Origin: Pseudomonas sp. KU43P
GTDB lineage: Bacteria > Pseudomonadota > Gammaproteobacteria > Pseudomonadales > Pseudomonadaceae
Direction of reading: 5' to 3'
Length of the DNA: 64,000 nt
Assembly (NCBI RefSeq): GCF_033095865.1
Contig: NZ_AP019365.1
Location: 4,685,501-4,749,500 of the forward strand
Of the stretch, positions 26,209 to 33,646 are shown piece by piece. Positions within the stretch are counted from its first letter, which is position 1. The number at the start of each line of letters is the position of its first letter. Below the pieces are notes generated by a model. That model had not been told where the DNA came from, did not search any database, and saw only the letters and a list, made by a program, of their open reading frames with translations. The position numbers and the translations under genes are program-made.

Positions 26209-26754
26209 ATGCGCGACCCCTACGCCCATGACCCCTTCGAACGCCGGCCCGGCCGCGGTGAGCGTGGCCCGCGGGTATTCGCACCCGGCGACCTGAAGCT
26301 GCTGATGCTGTCGCTATTGGCCGAACAACCGGGCCACGGCTACGACCTGATCCGCCAGATCGAGAACCTCTTCGATGGCAGCTACACGCCGAGCCCAGGT
26401 GTCATCTACCCCACCCTCAACTTCCTTGAGGAAGCCGAACTGATCAGCGGCCAGGTGCAGGGCAGCAAACGCCTTTACGCCATCACCGATGCCGGCCGTA
26501 CAGCCGTCGGCGAACAGGCCGTAGCCCTCGATGGCGTGCGCATGCGTATCGAAGTCAGCAAGCGCGCGCTGCGTGGCCACGACCGCCCGGCCGAGATCCA
26601 TGAAGCGGTGGGCAACCTTCGTCATGCCCTGCACATGCACAGCGGGCGCTGGACGCCAGAAGAAATCCAGCGGGTGCGCAACCTGCTCAACGACACGGCC
26701 AAGGCCATCGCCTCAGGCCCCGCCGACCCCGTTACGGAGATTCCCCATGAGTGA
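26209..26754 (+). CDS. PadR-family regulator, YqjI/NfeR-like
   Basis: 181 aa. The winged-helix PadR domain starts at FAPGDLKLLMLSLLAEQPGH with GYDLIRQIE and SPGVIYPTLNFLEEAELI. The N-terminal extension holds several His, Asp and Arg (MRDPYAHDPFERRPGRGERG), reminiscent of the metal-binding N-terminus of E. coli YqjI, and the C-terminal region has HALHMHSGRW. YqjI is a nickel-responsive repressor of the ferric reductase gene yqjH; here the reductase gene follows directly with an 8-bp overlap (ATG 26747 inside the end of this gene), which supports the same pairing in an operon. GGAG lies upstream of ATG 26209. Confidence 0.8.
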   Translation: MRDPYAHDPFERRPGRGERGPRVFAPGDLKLLMLSLLAEQPGHGYDLIRQIENLFDGSYTPSPGVIYPTLNFLEEAELISGQVQGSKRLYAITDAGRTAVGEQAVALDGVRMRIEVSKRALRGHDRPAEIHEAVGNLRHALHMHSGRWTPEEIQRVRNLLNDTAKAIASGPADPVTEIPHE

Positions 26755-27535
26755 CAGCATTCACCGCGTCAACCACGAAATCCGCCAACGCAGCCTGCAG
26801 GTGCTGCGGGTCATCGAACTGACCCCACGCATGCGCCGCATCACCTTGGGTGGCGCACAGTTGCAGGGCTTTACCAGCCTCGGCAGCGACGATCACATCA
26901 AGCTGCTGTTCGCTGAAACGGCGGAGCAGCAACAGGCCATCGATGCCGGCAACCTGGGGCGCGAAGGTGGTGTGCGGCCGACCATGCGCGAATACACGCC
27001 ACGGCGCATCGACTTGGTCAACCATGAACTGGACATCGACTTCGTGCTGCACGGCGATGGCCCTGCCTCGACCTGGGCGGCCCAGGCCACGCCCGGACAG
27101 ACGCTGAACATTGCTGGGCCGCGTGCCTCGATGGTGGTGCCGGATATCTTCGACAGCTATTTGCTGATTGGTGATGAGACAGCCATCCCGGCCATCGGCC
27201 GCCGCCTTGAGGAATTGCCGGCAGGTCGCCGGGTGCTGGCAGTGATACAGATCGAAGACGAGCAGGAGCGCCAGCCGCTGCCTAGCCAGGCACAGGTCGA
27301 GGTAATGTGGGTGCAGCGGGATGAGGATCTGCTGGGGTTGCTGAAAGGGCTGACCTTGCCTGAAGGGAAACTGTATGGCTGGGTTGCCCTGGAAAAGTCG
27401 CTGACCCGGCAAGCCAAGGCACTGCTGCTGGAAAAGGGCGTTGCGGAAGATCGCCTCAAGGCGGCGGCGTATTGGCGGGCAGAAGGTACTGCGGACGACG
27501 CGGGACTGTCAGTTTTTTTGTGTTCGGGCCGGTAA
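26747..27535 (+). CDS. Siderophore-interacting protein (YqjH/ViuB-type ferric reductase), C-terminus altered by IS
   Basis: FAD-binding siderophore-interacting protein, 262 aa as it now reads. Visible are TPRMRRITLGG, the FAD motif REYTPRRID and the NAD(P)H-side segment LIGDETAIPAIGRRLEE, typical of cytoplasmic NADPH-dependent ferric-siderophore reductases that release iron. GGAG precedes ATG 26747. The last ten residues (GLSVFLCSGR) are encoded by the left end of the IS256-type element. Joining the flanks across the target duplication gives the original ending ADDA-stop, with TGA now at 28872-28874, so the original was 252 aa. The body is intact and activity is probably kept. Confidence 0.85.
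   Translation: MSDSIHRVNHEIRQRSLQVLRVIELTPRMRRITLGGAQLQGFTSLGSDDHIKLLFAETAEQQQAIDAGNLGREGGVRPTMREYTPRRIDLVNHELDIDFVLHGDGPASTWAAQATPGQTLNIAGPRASMVVPDIFDSYLLIGDETAIPAIGRRLEELPAGRRVLAVIQIEDEQERQPLPSQAQVEVMWVQRDEDLLGLLKGLTLPEGKLYGWVALEKSLTRQAKALLLEKGVAEDRLKAAAYWRAEGTADDAGLSVFLCSGR
27494..27501. repeat. Left target-site duplication of the IS
   Basis: GACGACGC precedes the left end and is repeated exactly after the right end (28863-28870). An 8-bp duplication is normal for IS256-family elements. Confidence 0.75.
27502..27529. repeat. IS left inverted repeat
   Basis: It reads GGGAC-TGTCAG-TTT-TTTTGTGTTCGGGC across 28 bp, the mirror of the right end apart from six positions (2, 4, 5 and the TTT/AAA block). 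Confidence 0.75.
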
Positions 27536-27562
27536 TGGCCTGCCGTTAGGCAGGCCCGATTT

Positions 27563-28810
27563 TCACCACGTCGGCCTGATGAACCGATCCCCGTACAGAA
27601 TCGCGAATTGATTCATCGCACTTTTCCAATCATGCGCCGCCGAGCCCCAGTTTGCCGTGATGTTCCGCAGCCCCAGCCAGATCAGCTTGGTGGCTGCTTC
27701 ATCGTTCGGGAAATGCCCCCGAGTTTTAATGATTTTGCGTAGCTGGGCGTTGATGCTCTCAATAGCGTTGGTGGTGTAGATCACTTTGCGGATGGCAGGT
27801 GGGAAGACAAAGAAGGGAATCACTCGATCCCAGGCGCGTCTCCAGGCTGCCACGACCGTTGGATACTGTTTGCCCCAGGGTCCGTTTTCAAACTCATCCA
27901 ATGCCTGCTCAGCCGCTTCTGCATTGATGGCCTGGTAAATCGGTTTCAACGCCTTGGCCAGTGCCCGGCGCTTGTCCCAAGCCACGTAGTCGAGGCTGTT
28001 GCGGATCAGGTGCACGATGCACGTCTGCAGCGTCGTTTCTGGAAACACGGCGCTGAGAGCCTCTGGCATGCCTTTGAGGCCATCGGTCACGGCAATCAGC
28101 ACATCCTCGACACCACGCGTCTTGAGATCGTTAAAAACCTTCATCCAGAACTTCGCACCCTCGGTGTTCTCGATCCAGATGCCTAAGATATCGCGCGTCC
28201 CGTCGGGTAGAACGCCCAAAGCCAGGTAAATGGCCTTGTTGCGCACCAGGCCTTCTTCGCGAATTTTCACCCGCAGCGCATCAAAGAAAATGACCGGGTA
28301 CATCGGCTCCAATGGCCGCTGTTGCCACGCGCCAATCTCTTCCATGACCTCGTCTGTCACAGAGCTGATGAAATCGGGCGAAACGTCGGTTCCATACTGC
28401 TCGGACAGAAACGCTCGGATCTCTCTGACCGTCATGCCACGGGCGTACATGGCGATGATCTTGTCATCGAAACCGGTGTACCGCCGTTCGTGCTTAGGGA
28501 TCAGAATGGGCGCAAAACTGCCGTCTCGATCACGAGGAATTTCCAGCCGCAGCGGGCCATCGCCGGTCAAAACCGTCTTGCCACTCTTGCCGTTACGCTG
28601 GTTGGTTTCATCCTCTGGGCGCTGCGCGCCCGGCGGATAACCCAGGTGGTGACCAAGCTCGGCATGCAGAGCACGCTCGATCAAGGCCTTTTTGAACGCC
28701 GCAGAGGCATCCTCGATAGCTTCTGCGGTCATCAGGCCCTCACCGAACTGCTCCAGCAGCTCTTTGGGGATTTTGGGCAGGTCACGCAGGGGTTTCTTTT
28801 TGGTTGGCAT
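27563..28810 (-). CDS. IS256-family (mutator-type) transposase
   Basis: DDE transposase, 415 aa, full length. Seen are the N-terminal domain (HAELGHHLGYPPGAQ, RNGKSGKTVLTGDGPLRLEI), the first catalytic Asp in VIFFDALRVKI, the second in VTDGLKGMPEA with the following C/H region CIVHLIRNS, and the Glu in YTTNAIESINAQLRK. All are characteristic of the mutator superfamily. ATG 28810 has GAGG seven bases upstream. No frameshift is present, so the element may still be mobile. Confidence 0.93.
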   Translation of the reverse strand: MPTKKKPLRDLPKIPKELLEQFGEGLMTAEAIEDASAAFKKALIERALHAELGHHLGYPPGAQRPEDETNQRNGKSGKTVLTGDGPLRLEIPRDRDGSFAPILIPKHERRYTGFDDKIIAMYARGMTVREIRAFLSEQYGTDVSPDFISSVTDEVMEEIGAWQQRPLEPMYPVIFFDALRVKIREEGLVRNKAIYLALGVLPDGTRDILGIWIENTEGAKFWMKVFNDLKTRGVEDVLIAVTDGLKGMPEALSAVFPETTLQTCIVHLIRNSLDYVAWDKRRALAKALKPIYQAINAEAAEQALDEFENGPWGKQYPTVVAAWRRAWDRVIPFFVFPPAIRKVIYTTNAIESINAQLRKIIKTRGHFPNDEAATKLIWLGLRNITANWGSAAHDWKSAMNQFAILYGDRFIRPTW

Positions 28811-28834
28811 ACATGCACCTCTTACTCATGTTAT

Positions 28835-28862
28835 GCCCGAACACAAAATTTCTGACACCCTC
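28835..28862. repeat. IS right inverted repeat
   Basis: Reverse complement of the left end: it starts GCCCGAACACAAAA and ends TGACACCCTC. It abuts the right copy of the duplicated GACGACGC (28863-28870) and then the original stop codon of the interrupted gene. Confidence 0.75.
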
Positions 28863-28870
28863 GACGACGC
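28863..28870. repeat. Right target-site duplication of the IS
   Basis: GACGACGC, identical to 27494-27501. The following A and TGA restore the original reading GAC GAC GCA TGA of the siderophore-interacting protein gene. Confidence 0.75.
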
Positions 28871-28887
28871 ATGATCGGCTTTGGCTG

Positions 28888-28922
28888 CACCGGCCCTATC
28901 GCCGGCAAGCCGGCTCCCACAG
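28888..28922. repeat. Single REP element
   Basis: CCTATCGCCGGCAAGCCGGC followed by TCCCACAGG; a degenerate partner (GTAGGGGCCGGTAC) sits about 20 bp farther on. It lies directly after the original end of the ferric-reductase gene. Confidence 0.8.
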
Positions 28923-28956
28923 GATTGGCACGCGCCTCTGTAGGGGCCGGTACAGG

Positions 28957-29598
28957 CTACGCAAAGGTCTGTAAACGCCGCCCCCGCCACCAATCGAGCC
29001 CCAACAGCACCAGCCCGATCACCCAAAAGCCCGCCAACACCCCCAGTGCATTGAGCATGACTTGCCCATACCCCAGGCTCGCCACATCGATGAACGGATA
29101 GGGATAAACCCCGATCTCGCTGCCTCGCCACAGCGCATAGGCGAAATACACCGCCGGATACAGCGCCCACACCGCTAGGTGCCAAAGCCGCAGGCTGCCT
29201 TTAGGCACCACGAACCACCAGTACAAGACGAATAGCGCCGGCATCACATCGTGCAGCAACTCGTCCGCTAGCCACTGCCAGCCCTCAGGTTGCCACAGAT
29301 GGCGCAACAACACGCTGTAGGCCAGCGCCACCAGAATGATGCTGGTTGCCACTGCGGAACCCACTGTTGCGGACAAGAAAAAGCGCCTGGCGCGGCCTTC
29401 CCGCCCGAAAGCTGCATAGCTGATGACCGTCGCCACCAAGGTATTGGTCAGCACCGTGAAGTAACCGAACAGGTTGATCAGCCCACCGATGAGGCTGGCC
29501 TGCTCCTGCCAGCGTGCCCACAGCACCAGGTAGACCTGCACCGCGAGCCCCACCCAGCCCAGCACGGCCATCGCGGTCAGCCAGGGATGACGGGGCAT
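28957..29598 (-). CDS. Pr6Pr-family membrane protein
   Basis: Integral membrane protein of 213 aa with six hydrophobic spans, including LTAMAVLGWVGLAVQVYLVL, LFGYFTVLTNTLVATVISY and LLHDVMPALFVLYWWFV. The FGYFTVLTNT and HDVMPALFVLYWW motifs and the PYPFIDV near the end are those of the Pr6Pr family (FAR-17a/AIG1-related). Biochemical role is unknown. It starts one base after the stop of the small VF530-family gene and is probably cotranscribed with it. Confidence 0.75.
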   Translation of the reverse strand: MPRHPWLTAMAVLGWVGLAVQVYLVLWARWQEQASLIGGLINLFGYFTVLTNTLVATVISYAAFGREGRARRFFLSATVGSAVATSIILVALAYSVLLRHLWQPEGWQWLADELLHDVMPALFVLYWWFVVPKGSLRLWHLAVWALYPAVYFAYALWRGSEIGVYPYPFIDVASLGYGQVMLNALGVLAGFWVIGLVLLGLDWWRGRRLQTFA

Positions 29599-29599
29599 G

Positions 29600-29821
29600 T
29601 CAGGCCTTGCGCTGCAGCTTCACGTAGAGCTGCTCGACCTTTTCTCGCGCCCAAGGCGTCTTGCGCAGGAAGGTCAGGCTCGACTTGATGCTCGGGTTGC
29701 TCTTGAAGCAGCGCACATCCACACGCTCGGCCAAACCCTCCCATTGGTAGTGCGCCACCAGCTCGGTGAGGATCTGTTCGAGGGTCTTGCCGTGCAGCGC
29801 GTTGTGTTGGGCCGTGCTCAT
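29600..29821 (-). CDS. VF530-family (DUF2132) small protein
   Basis: 73-aa basic protein matching the VF530/DUF2132 family: [20 protein letters not shown] then [20 protein letters not shown] and [10 protein letters not shown]. The family is predicted to bind DNA by a helical fold; the function is not established. ATG 29821 is chosen because similarity begins at HNALHGKTL; an open frame upstream reaches into the receptor promoter region. It is divergent from the znuD-like receptor gene. Confidence 0.8.
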   Translation of the reverse strand: MSTAQHNALHGKTLEQILTELVAHYQWEGLAERVDVRCFKSNPSIKSSLTFLRKTPWAREKVEQLYVKLQRKA

Positions 29822-29941
29822 GCCAGTGCTCCAGCGTGGAAAAAAGATGCGCACCTTACACGAGTGTAGTGGCGGGTGGGACATGCAGTGGCTGGCGAAA
29901 AAGCGCTGGCCAGGAGCAAAACCTCTGTGCTGAAATAGTGA

Positions 29942-29956
29942 TGTTATATTGTAACA
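29942..29956. promoter_or_regulatory. Zur box
   Basis: TGTTATATTGTAACA, with perfect TGTTA/TAACA arms, fits the Zur consensus of pseudomonads (GTTATANNATAAC-like). It lies 36 bp upstream of the ZnuD-like receptor start, so zinc-replete repression is expected. Confidence 0.75.
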
Positions 29957-29991
29957 ACACAAAAGCATCTGCCAAGGAACGTCACAGCCCC

Positions 29992-32037
29992 ATGCTGCAC
30001 ATCCCGCTCCGTCTCTCCCCCCTGTCGGTCGCCCTGTGGCTTGCCGCTACATCCAGCCAAGCCGTCGAACTCGAACCCCAGGTCATTACCGCCAACCCGC
30101 TGGGCAATCAACAGCTCGCCGCACCAAGCACCGTGCTCGCCGGCGACGACCTGCTGCAACAGCAACACGGCAGCCTCGGCGAAACCCTGAACAAGCAGCC
30201 CGGTGTGGCCTCCACCTGGTTTGGCCCAGGCGCCAGTCGCCCGGTCATCCGCGGCCTGGACGGCGACCGCATTCGCATCCTGCGCAATGGTGTGGGCGCT
30301 TTGGACGCCTCGTCGCTGTCCTATGACCATGCCGTCCCGCTGGACCCGGTTACCGTTGATCGTGTGGAAATCGTCCGCGGGCCTGCCGCCCTGCTGTATG
30401 GCGGCAGCGCCATAGGTGGCGTGGTCAACACCTTCGACAACCGCATCCCCGACGCGCCGATCGAGGGCATTCACGGTGCCGGCGAACTGCGCTACGGCGG
30501 TGCCGACACCACGCGCAGCAGCGCCGGCAAGCTGGAGGCCGGCGACGGTACCTTCGCCCTGCACCTGGACGCCAACAGTCGCCAGTTCAACGACCTGCGC
30601 ATTCCTGGCTATGCGCGCAGCGCGAACGTGCGCAGCGCCGAACAACCGGGCAGCAAGCACCGCCTGGACAATAGCGACGGCCGCCAGGATGGCGGTGCGA
30701 TCGGCGGTGCCTACCACTGGGACCATGGCTATACCGGCCTTTCCTATAGCCGCTACGACAGCAACTACGGCTCGGTCGCCGAGCCCGGCGTGCGCTTGGA
30801 CATGCAACAGGACCACTACGGTTTCGCTTCCGAACTGCGCGACCTGGACGGCCCCATCAGCGCGGTCAAGGTCGATGCCGGCTACACCGACTACCAGCAC
30901 CGTGAGATCGAGAGCGGTGAAGTGCATACCACCTTCAAGAACAAAGGCTACGAGGCACGCGTCGAGGCACGCCACCAGCCGATCGGCCCAGTCGAAGGCG
31001 TGGTCGGCGCTCAGGTCAGTCGCAACGAGTTTTCCGCGCTAGGTGAAGAAGCGTTCGTTCCGCACACCGATACCGACAGCCTGGCGCTGTTCATGCTGGA
31101 GCAATGGCAGGCCACCGAGCGGCTCAACCTGAGCCTTGGCGCTCGCCTGGAACATACCCGTGTGGACCCGGATGCCAAGGGCAACGAGAATTTCGCTGAC
31201 GCCGATGGTGCCAGCAGCTTCAATGCCTACAGCCTGTCTTCCGGGGCGGTGTACCAGCTCGACCCAATCTGGTCGCTGGCCGCCAACCTCGCCTACACCG
31301 AACGGGCACCGACCTTCTACGAGCTCTACGCCAACGGTGCCCACGTCGCAACTGGGTCATTTGAAGTCGGTGATGCAAACCTGGACAAGGAAAAGGCCAT
31401 CTCCGCCGACCTGGCCCTGCGCTTTGACAACGGCACGCACAAGGGCAGCGTGGGTGTCTTCTATAGCCATTTTCGCAACTACATCGGGCTGATCGGCACC
31501 GGCAATCTGCGCGAAGGCCATGACCACGACCATGAGGGCGAGGATCACGACCACGATCACGACCACGGCGACATCCCCGAATATCAATATCAGGGCGTTC
31601 GTGCGCGCTTTTATGGCATCGAGGCCCAGGACCGCTGGCAACTGCTGCAGAACCGATATGGCAGCTTTGCCCTCGAACTGTCGGGCGACTACACCCGAGC
31701 GAAGAATCTCGACAACGGCGAGCCGTTGCCACGCATTGCTCCGCTGCGTTTGAACAGTGGCCTGGTATGGGAACTTGAGCGCTGGCAGGCGCGGGTCGAT
31801 GTGCAGCATGCCTCGTCGCAGCACCGCACACCTGCCAATGAAACCAGCACCGACGGCTATACCACCCTGGGGGCGAGCGTCGGCTATCGCTTCGACATTG
31901 GCCAGAGCCAGTGGTTGGCCTTCGTGCGCGGCGAGAACCTGACAGACCAGACCGTGCGCTACGCCAGTTCGATCCTGCGAGACATTGCGCCGGCGCCGGG
32001 GCGTAGTGTGGAGGTAGGTTTGCGCACGACCTTCTGA
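29992..32037 (+). CDS. znuD: TonB-dependent zinc receptor, ZnuD-like
   Basis: Outer-membrane TonB-dependent receptor, 681 aa. A signal peptide (1-24) is followed by a plug domain ([20 protein letters not shown], then [20 protein letters not shown] and [20 protein letters not shown]) and a 22-strand barrel ending in the C-terminal Phe (GLRTTF). At about residues 509-527 an extracellular loop is very rich in His and Asp ([19 protein letters not shown]), the metal-capturing loop typical of ZnuD. Together with the Zur box this points to zinc uptake under scarcity. ATG 29992 is chosen for the signal peptide; the frame is open upstream. Confidence 0.87.
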   Translation: MLHIPLRLSPLSVALWLAATSSQAVELEPQVITANPLGNQQLAAPSTVLAGDDLLQQQHGSLGETLNKQPGVASTWFGPGASRPVIRGLDGDRIRILRNGVGALDASSLSYDHAVPLDPVTVDRVEIVRGPAALLYGGSAIGGVVNTFDNRIPDAPIEGIHGAGELRYGGADTTRSSAGKLEAGDGTFALHLDANSRQFNDLRIPGYARSANVRSAEQPGSKHRLDNSDGRQDGGAIGGAYHWDHGYTGLSYSRYDSNYGSVAEPGVRLDMQQDHYGFASELRDLDGPISAVKVDAGYTDYQHREIESGEVHTTFKNKGYEARVEARHQPIGPVEGVVGAQVSRNEFSALGEEAFVPHTDTDSLALFMLEQWQATERLNLSLGARLEHTRVDPDAKGNENFADADGASSFNAYSLSSGAVYQLDPIWSLAANLAYTERAPTFYELYANGAHVATGSFEVGDANLDKEKAISADLALRFDNGTHKGSVGVFYSHFRNYIGLIGTGNLREGHDHDHEGEDHDHDHDHGDIPEYQYQGVRARFYGIEAQDRWQLLQNRYGSFALELSGDYTRAKNLDNGEPLPRIAPLRLNSGLVWELERWQARVDVQHASSQHRTPANETSTDGYTTLGASVGYRFDIGQSQWLAFVRGENLTDQTVRYASSILRDIAPAPGRSVEVGLRTTF

Positions 32038-32047
32038 CCAGCTTTGC

Positions 32048-32075
32048 CCCCATCGCCGGCTAGCCGGCGATGGGG
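32048..32075. terminator. Palindromic hairpin after znuD
   Basis: Thirteen-bp perfect stem (CCCATCGCCGGC-TA-GCCGGCGATGGG). It carries the REP core sequence and lies 10 bp after the receptor stop. It has no long U-run, so transcript end formation or stabilisation are both possible. Confidence 0.6.
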
Positions 32076-32269
32076 CTGCAAGGCGGCCCCTTCAAAACCG
32101 AACTGTTACCCGATCAGCAACAATCAACTGCGACAATTTGTCTTTTTTTCTTACAAATTCCCCTATATCCTCCCCTCGCACGCTGAAACGCTTCACTTAA
32201 ACCATTTTGTCGCCATATCCATTGAAGGCCCCACCTTCGATGCGCTTGCCGTTTTTTTCAATAATCAGA

Positions 32270-32283
32270 AGATAGCGCTATCT
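32270..32283. other. 14-bp palindrome abutting the OprB start codon
   Basis: AGATAGCGCTATCT is a perfect palindrome ending one base before ATG 32285, where a Shine-Dalgarno should be. It could be a protein site or an RNA hairpin that hides the start. Confidence 0.5.
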
Positions 32284-32284
32284 C

Positions 32285-33619
32285 ATGCTCCAAATGCCCA
32301 AACCCTGTTACATCGGCCTTGCCCTCGGTGCCCTGGCAACTCAAGCCAGCGCCAGTGAACCCTTCGCCAGCGAGTCACCCTGGATGCTGGGTGACTGGGG
32401 CGGCACCCGCACCGAGCTGCTGGAAAGAGGCTATGACTTCACCCTCGGCTACACCGGCGAAATGGGCAGCAACCTGCATGGCGGCTACGACCATGACCGC
32501 ACCGCGCGCTACAGCGACCAGTTCACTTTCGGCAGCCACCTGGACCTGGAGAAGATCCTCGGCTGGCAGGCCACTGAATTTCAGCTGACAGTCACCGAAC
32601 GCCACGGCGACAACATCAGCAACGACCGCATCAACGACCCGCGTGTCGGCGGCTTCACCTCCGCCCAGGAAGTCTGGGGCCGGGGCGAAACCTGGCGGCT
32701 GACCCAGATGTGGATCAAGCAGAAGTACTTCGACGGCGCCCTGGATGTGAAATTCGGCCGCTTCGGCGAAGGCGAGGACTTCAACAGCTTTCCCTGCGAT
32801 TTCCAGAACCTGGCCTTCTGCGGCTCCCAGGTAGGTAACTGGGCTGGCAGCATCTGGTACAACTGGCCGGTCAGCCAGTGGGCCCTGCGCGTGCGCTACA
32901 ACCTCAACGACGCCCTTTACGCTCAGGTCGGCGTGTTCGAGCAGAACCCATCCAACCTGGAGTCGGGCAACGGCTTCAAGCTCAGCGGCAGCGGCACCCA
33001 GGGCGTCGTGATGCCGGTCGAACTGGTCTGGAGCCCAGCGGTCAATGGCCTGAAAGGGGAATATCGCGCCGGCTACTACTACAGTAATGCCAAGGCACAG
33101 GATGTTCTCAAGGACAGCAACGGCCAGCCGGCCGCCATCAGTGGCGCCGCCTACCGCAGCAGTTCGAGCAAGCACGGCCTGTGGATCGGTGCCCAGCAGC
33201 AAGTCACTGCGCTGGCCACCGACCAGTCGCGCGGCCTGAGCCTGTTCGCCAACGCCACGGTGCACGACAAGAAGACCAATGCCATCGACAACTACGTTCA
33301 GGCAGGACTGCTATTCAAGGGCCCATTCGACGCCCGCAGCAAGGACGACATCGGTTTCGCCCTGGCCCGCGTGCACGTCAACCCCGCCTATCGCAAGAAC
33401 GCCCGCCTGGCCAACCAGGCCGCCGGGCTCGTCGACTATGACAATCCGGGTTACCTGCCCGTGCAGGACACCGAATACAGCGCCGAACTCTATTACGGCA
33501 TTCACCTGGCCGACTGGCTCACGGTACGCCCGAACCTGCAGTACATCCGCCATCCGGGCGGGGTGTCGCAGGTCGATGACGCCGTGATCGCCGGCCTGAA
33601 GATCCAGAGCACGTTCTAA
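32285..33619 (+). CDS. oprB: OprB-type carbohydrate-selective porin
   Basis: Outer-membrane porin of the OprB family, 444 aa. Signal peptide (about 1-24, ALGALATQASAS), then ESPWMLGDWGGTRTELLERG, the family hallmark, and a beta-barrel ending QSTF. OprB porins admit glucose and other sugars. The next gene is glucose dehydrogenase, 27 bp downstream, so porin and periplasmic glucose oxidation are coexpressed. The start lacks a clear Shine-Dalgarno; ATG 32294 is the only close alternative. Confidence 0.9.
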   Translation: MLQMPKPCYIGLALGALATQASASEPFASESPWMLGDWGGTRTELLERGYDFTLGYTGEMGSNLHGGYDHDRTARYSDQFTFGSHLDLEKILGWQATEFQLTVTERHGDNISNDRINDPRVGGFTSAQEVWGRGETWRLTQMWIKQKYFDGALDVKFGRFGEGEDFNSFPCDFQNLAFCGSQVGNWAGSIWYNWPVSQWALRVRYNLNDALYAQVGVFEQNPSNLESGNGFKLSGSGTQGVVMPVELVWSPAVNGLKGEYRAGYYYSNAKAQDVLKDSNGQPAAISGAAYRSSSSKHGLWIGAQQQVTALATDQSRGLSLFANATVHDKKTNAIDNYVQAGLLFKGPFDARSKDDIGFALARVHVNPAYRKNARLANQAAGLVDYDNPGYLPVQDTEYSAELYYGIHLADWLTVRPNLQYIRHPGGVSQVDDAVIAGLKIQSTF

Positions 33620-33646
33620 TCACTTTCAACTAACGGAGAACATACG

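Larger units (their letters stand above)
27502..28862 (-). mobile_element. IS256-family insertion sequence, 1,361 bp, intact
   Basis: The element is bounded by imperfect inverted repeats (27502-27529 and 28835-28862). These share TGTCAG and TTTTGTGTTCGGGC and differ at six positions. One transposase gene fills it. Matching 8-bp duplications on both sides and clean ends show a recent, unrearranged insertion into the last codon of the ferric-reductase gene. Confidence 0.85.

Noticed and set aside
24282..26210. Long minus-strand open frame of 642 codons
   Set aside because: It is antisense to the PBP-like gene, whose motifs are clear. The translation has the Gly/Val/His/Gln bias typical of antisense frames in GC-rich DNA.
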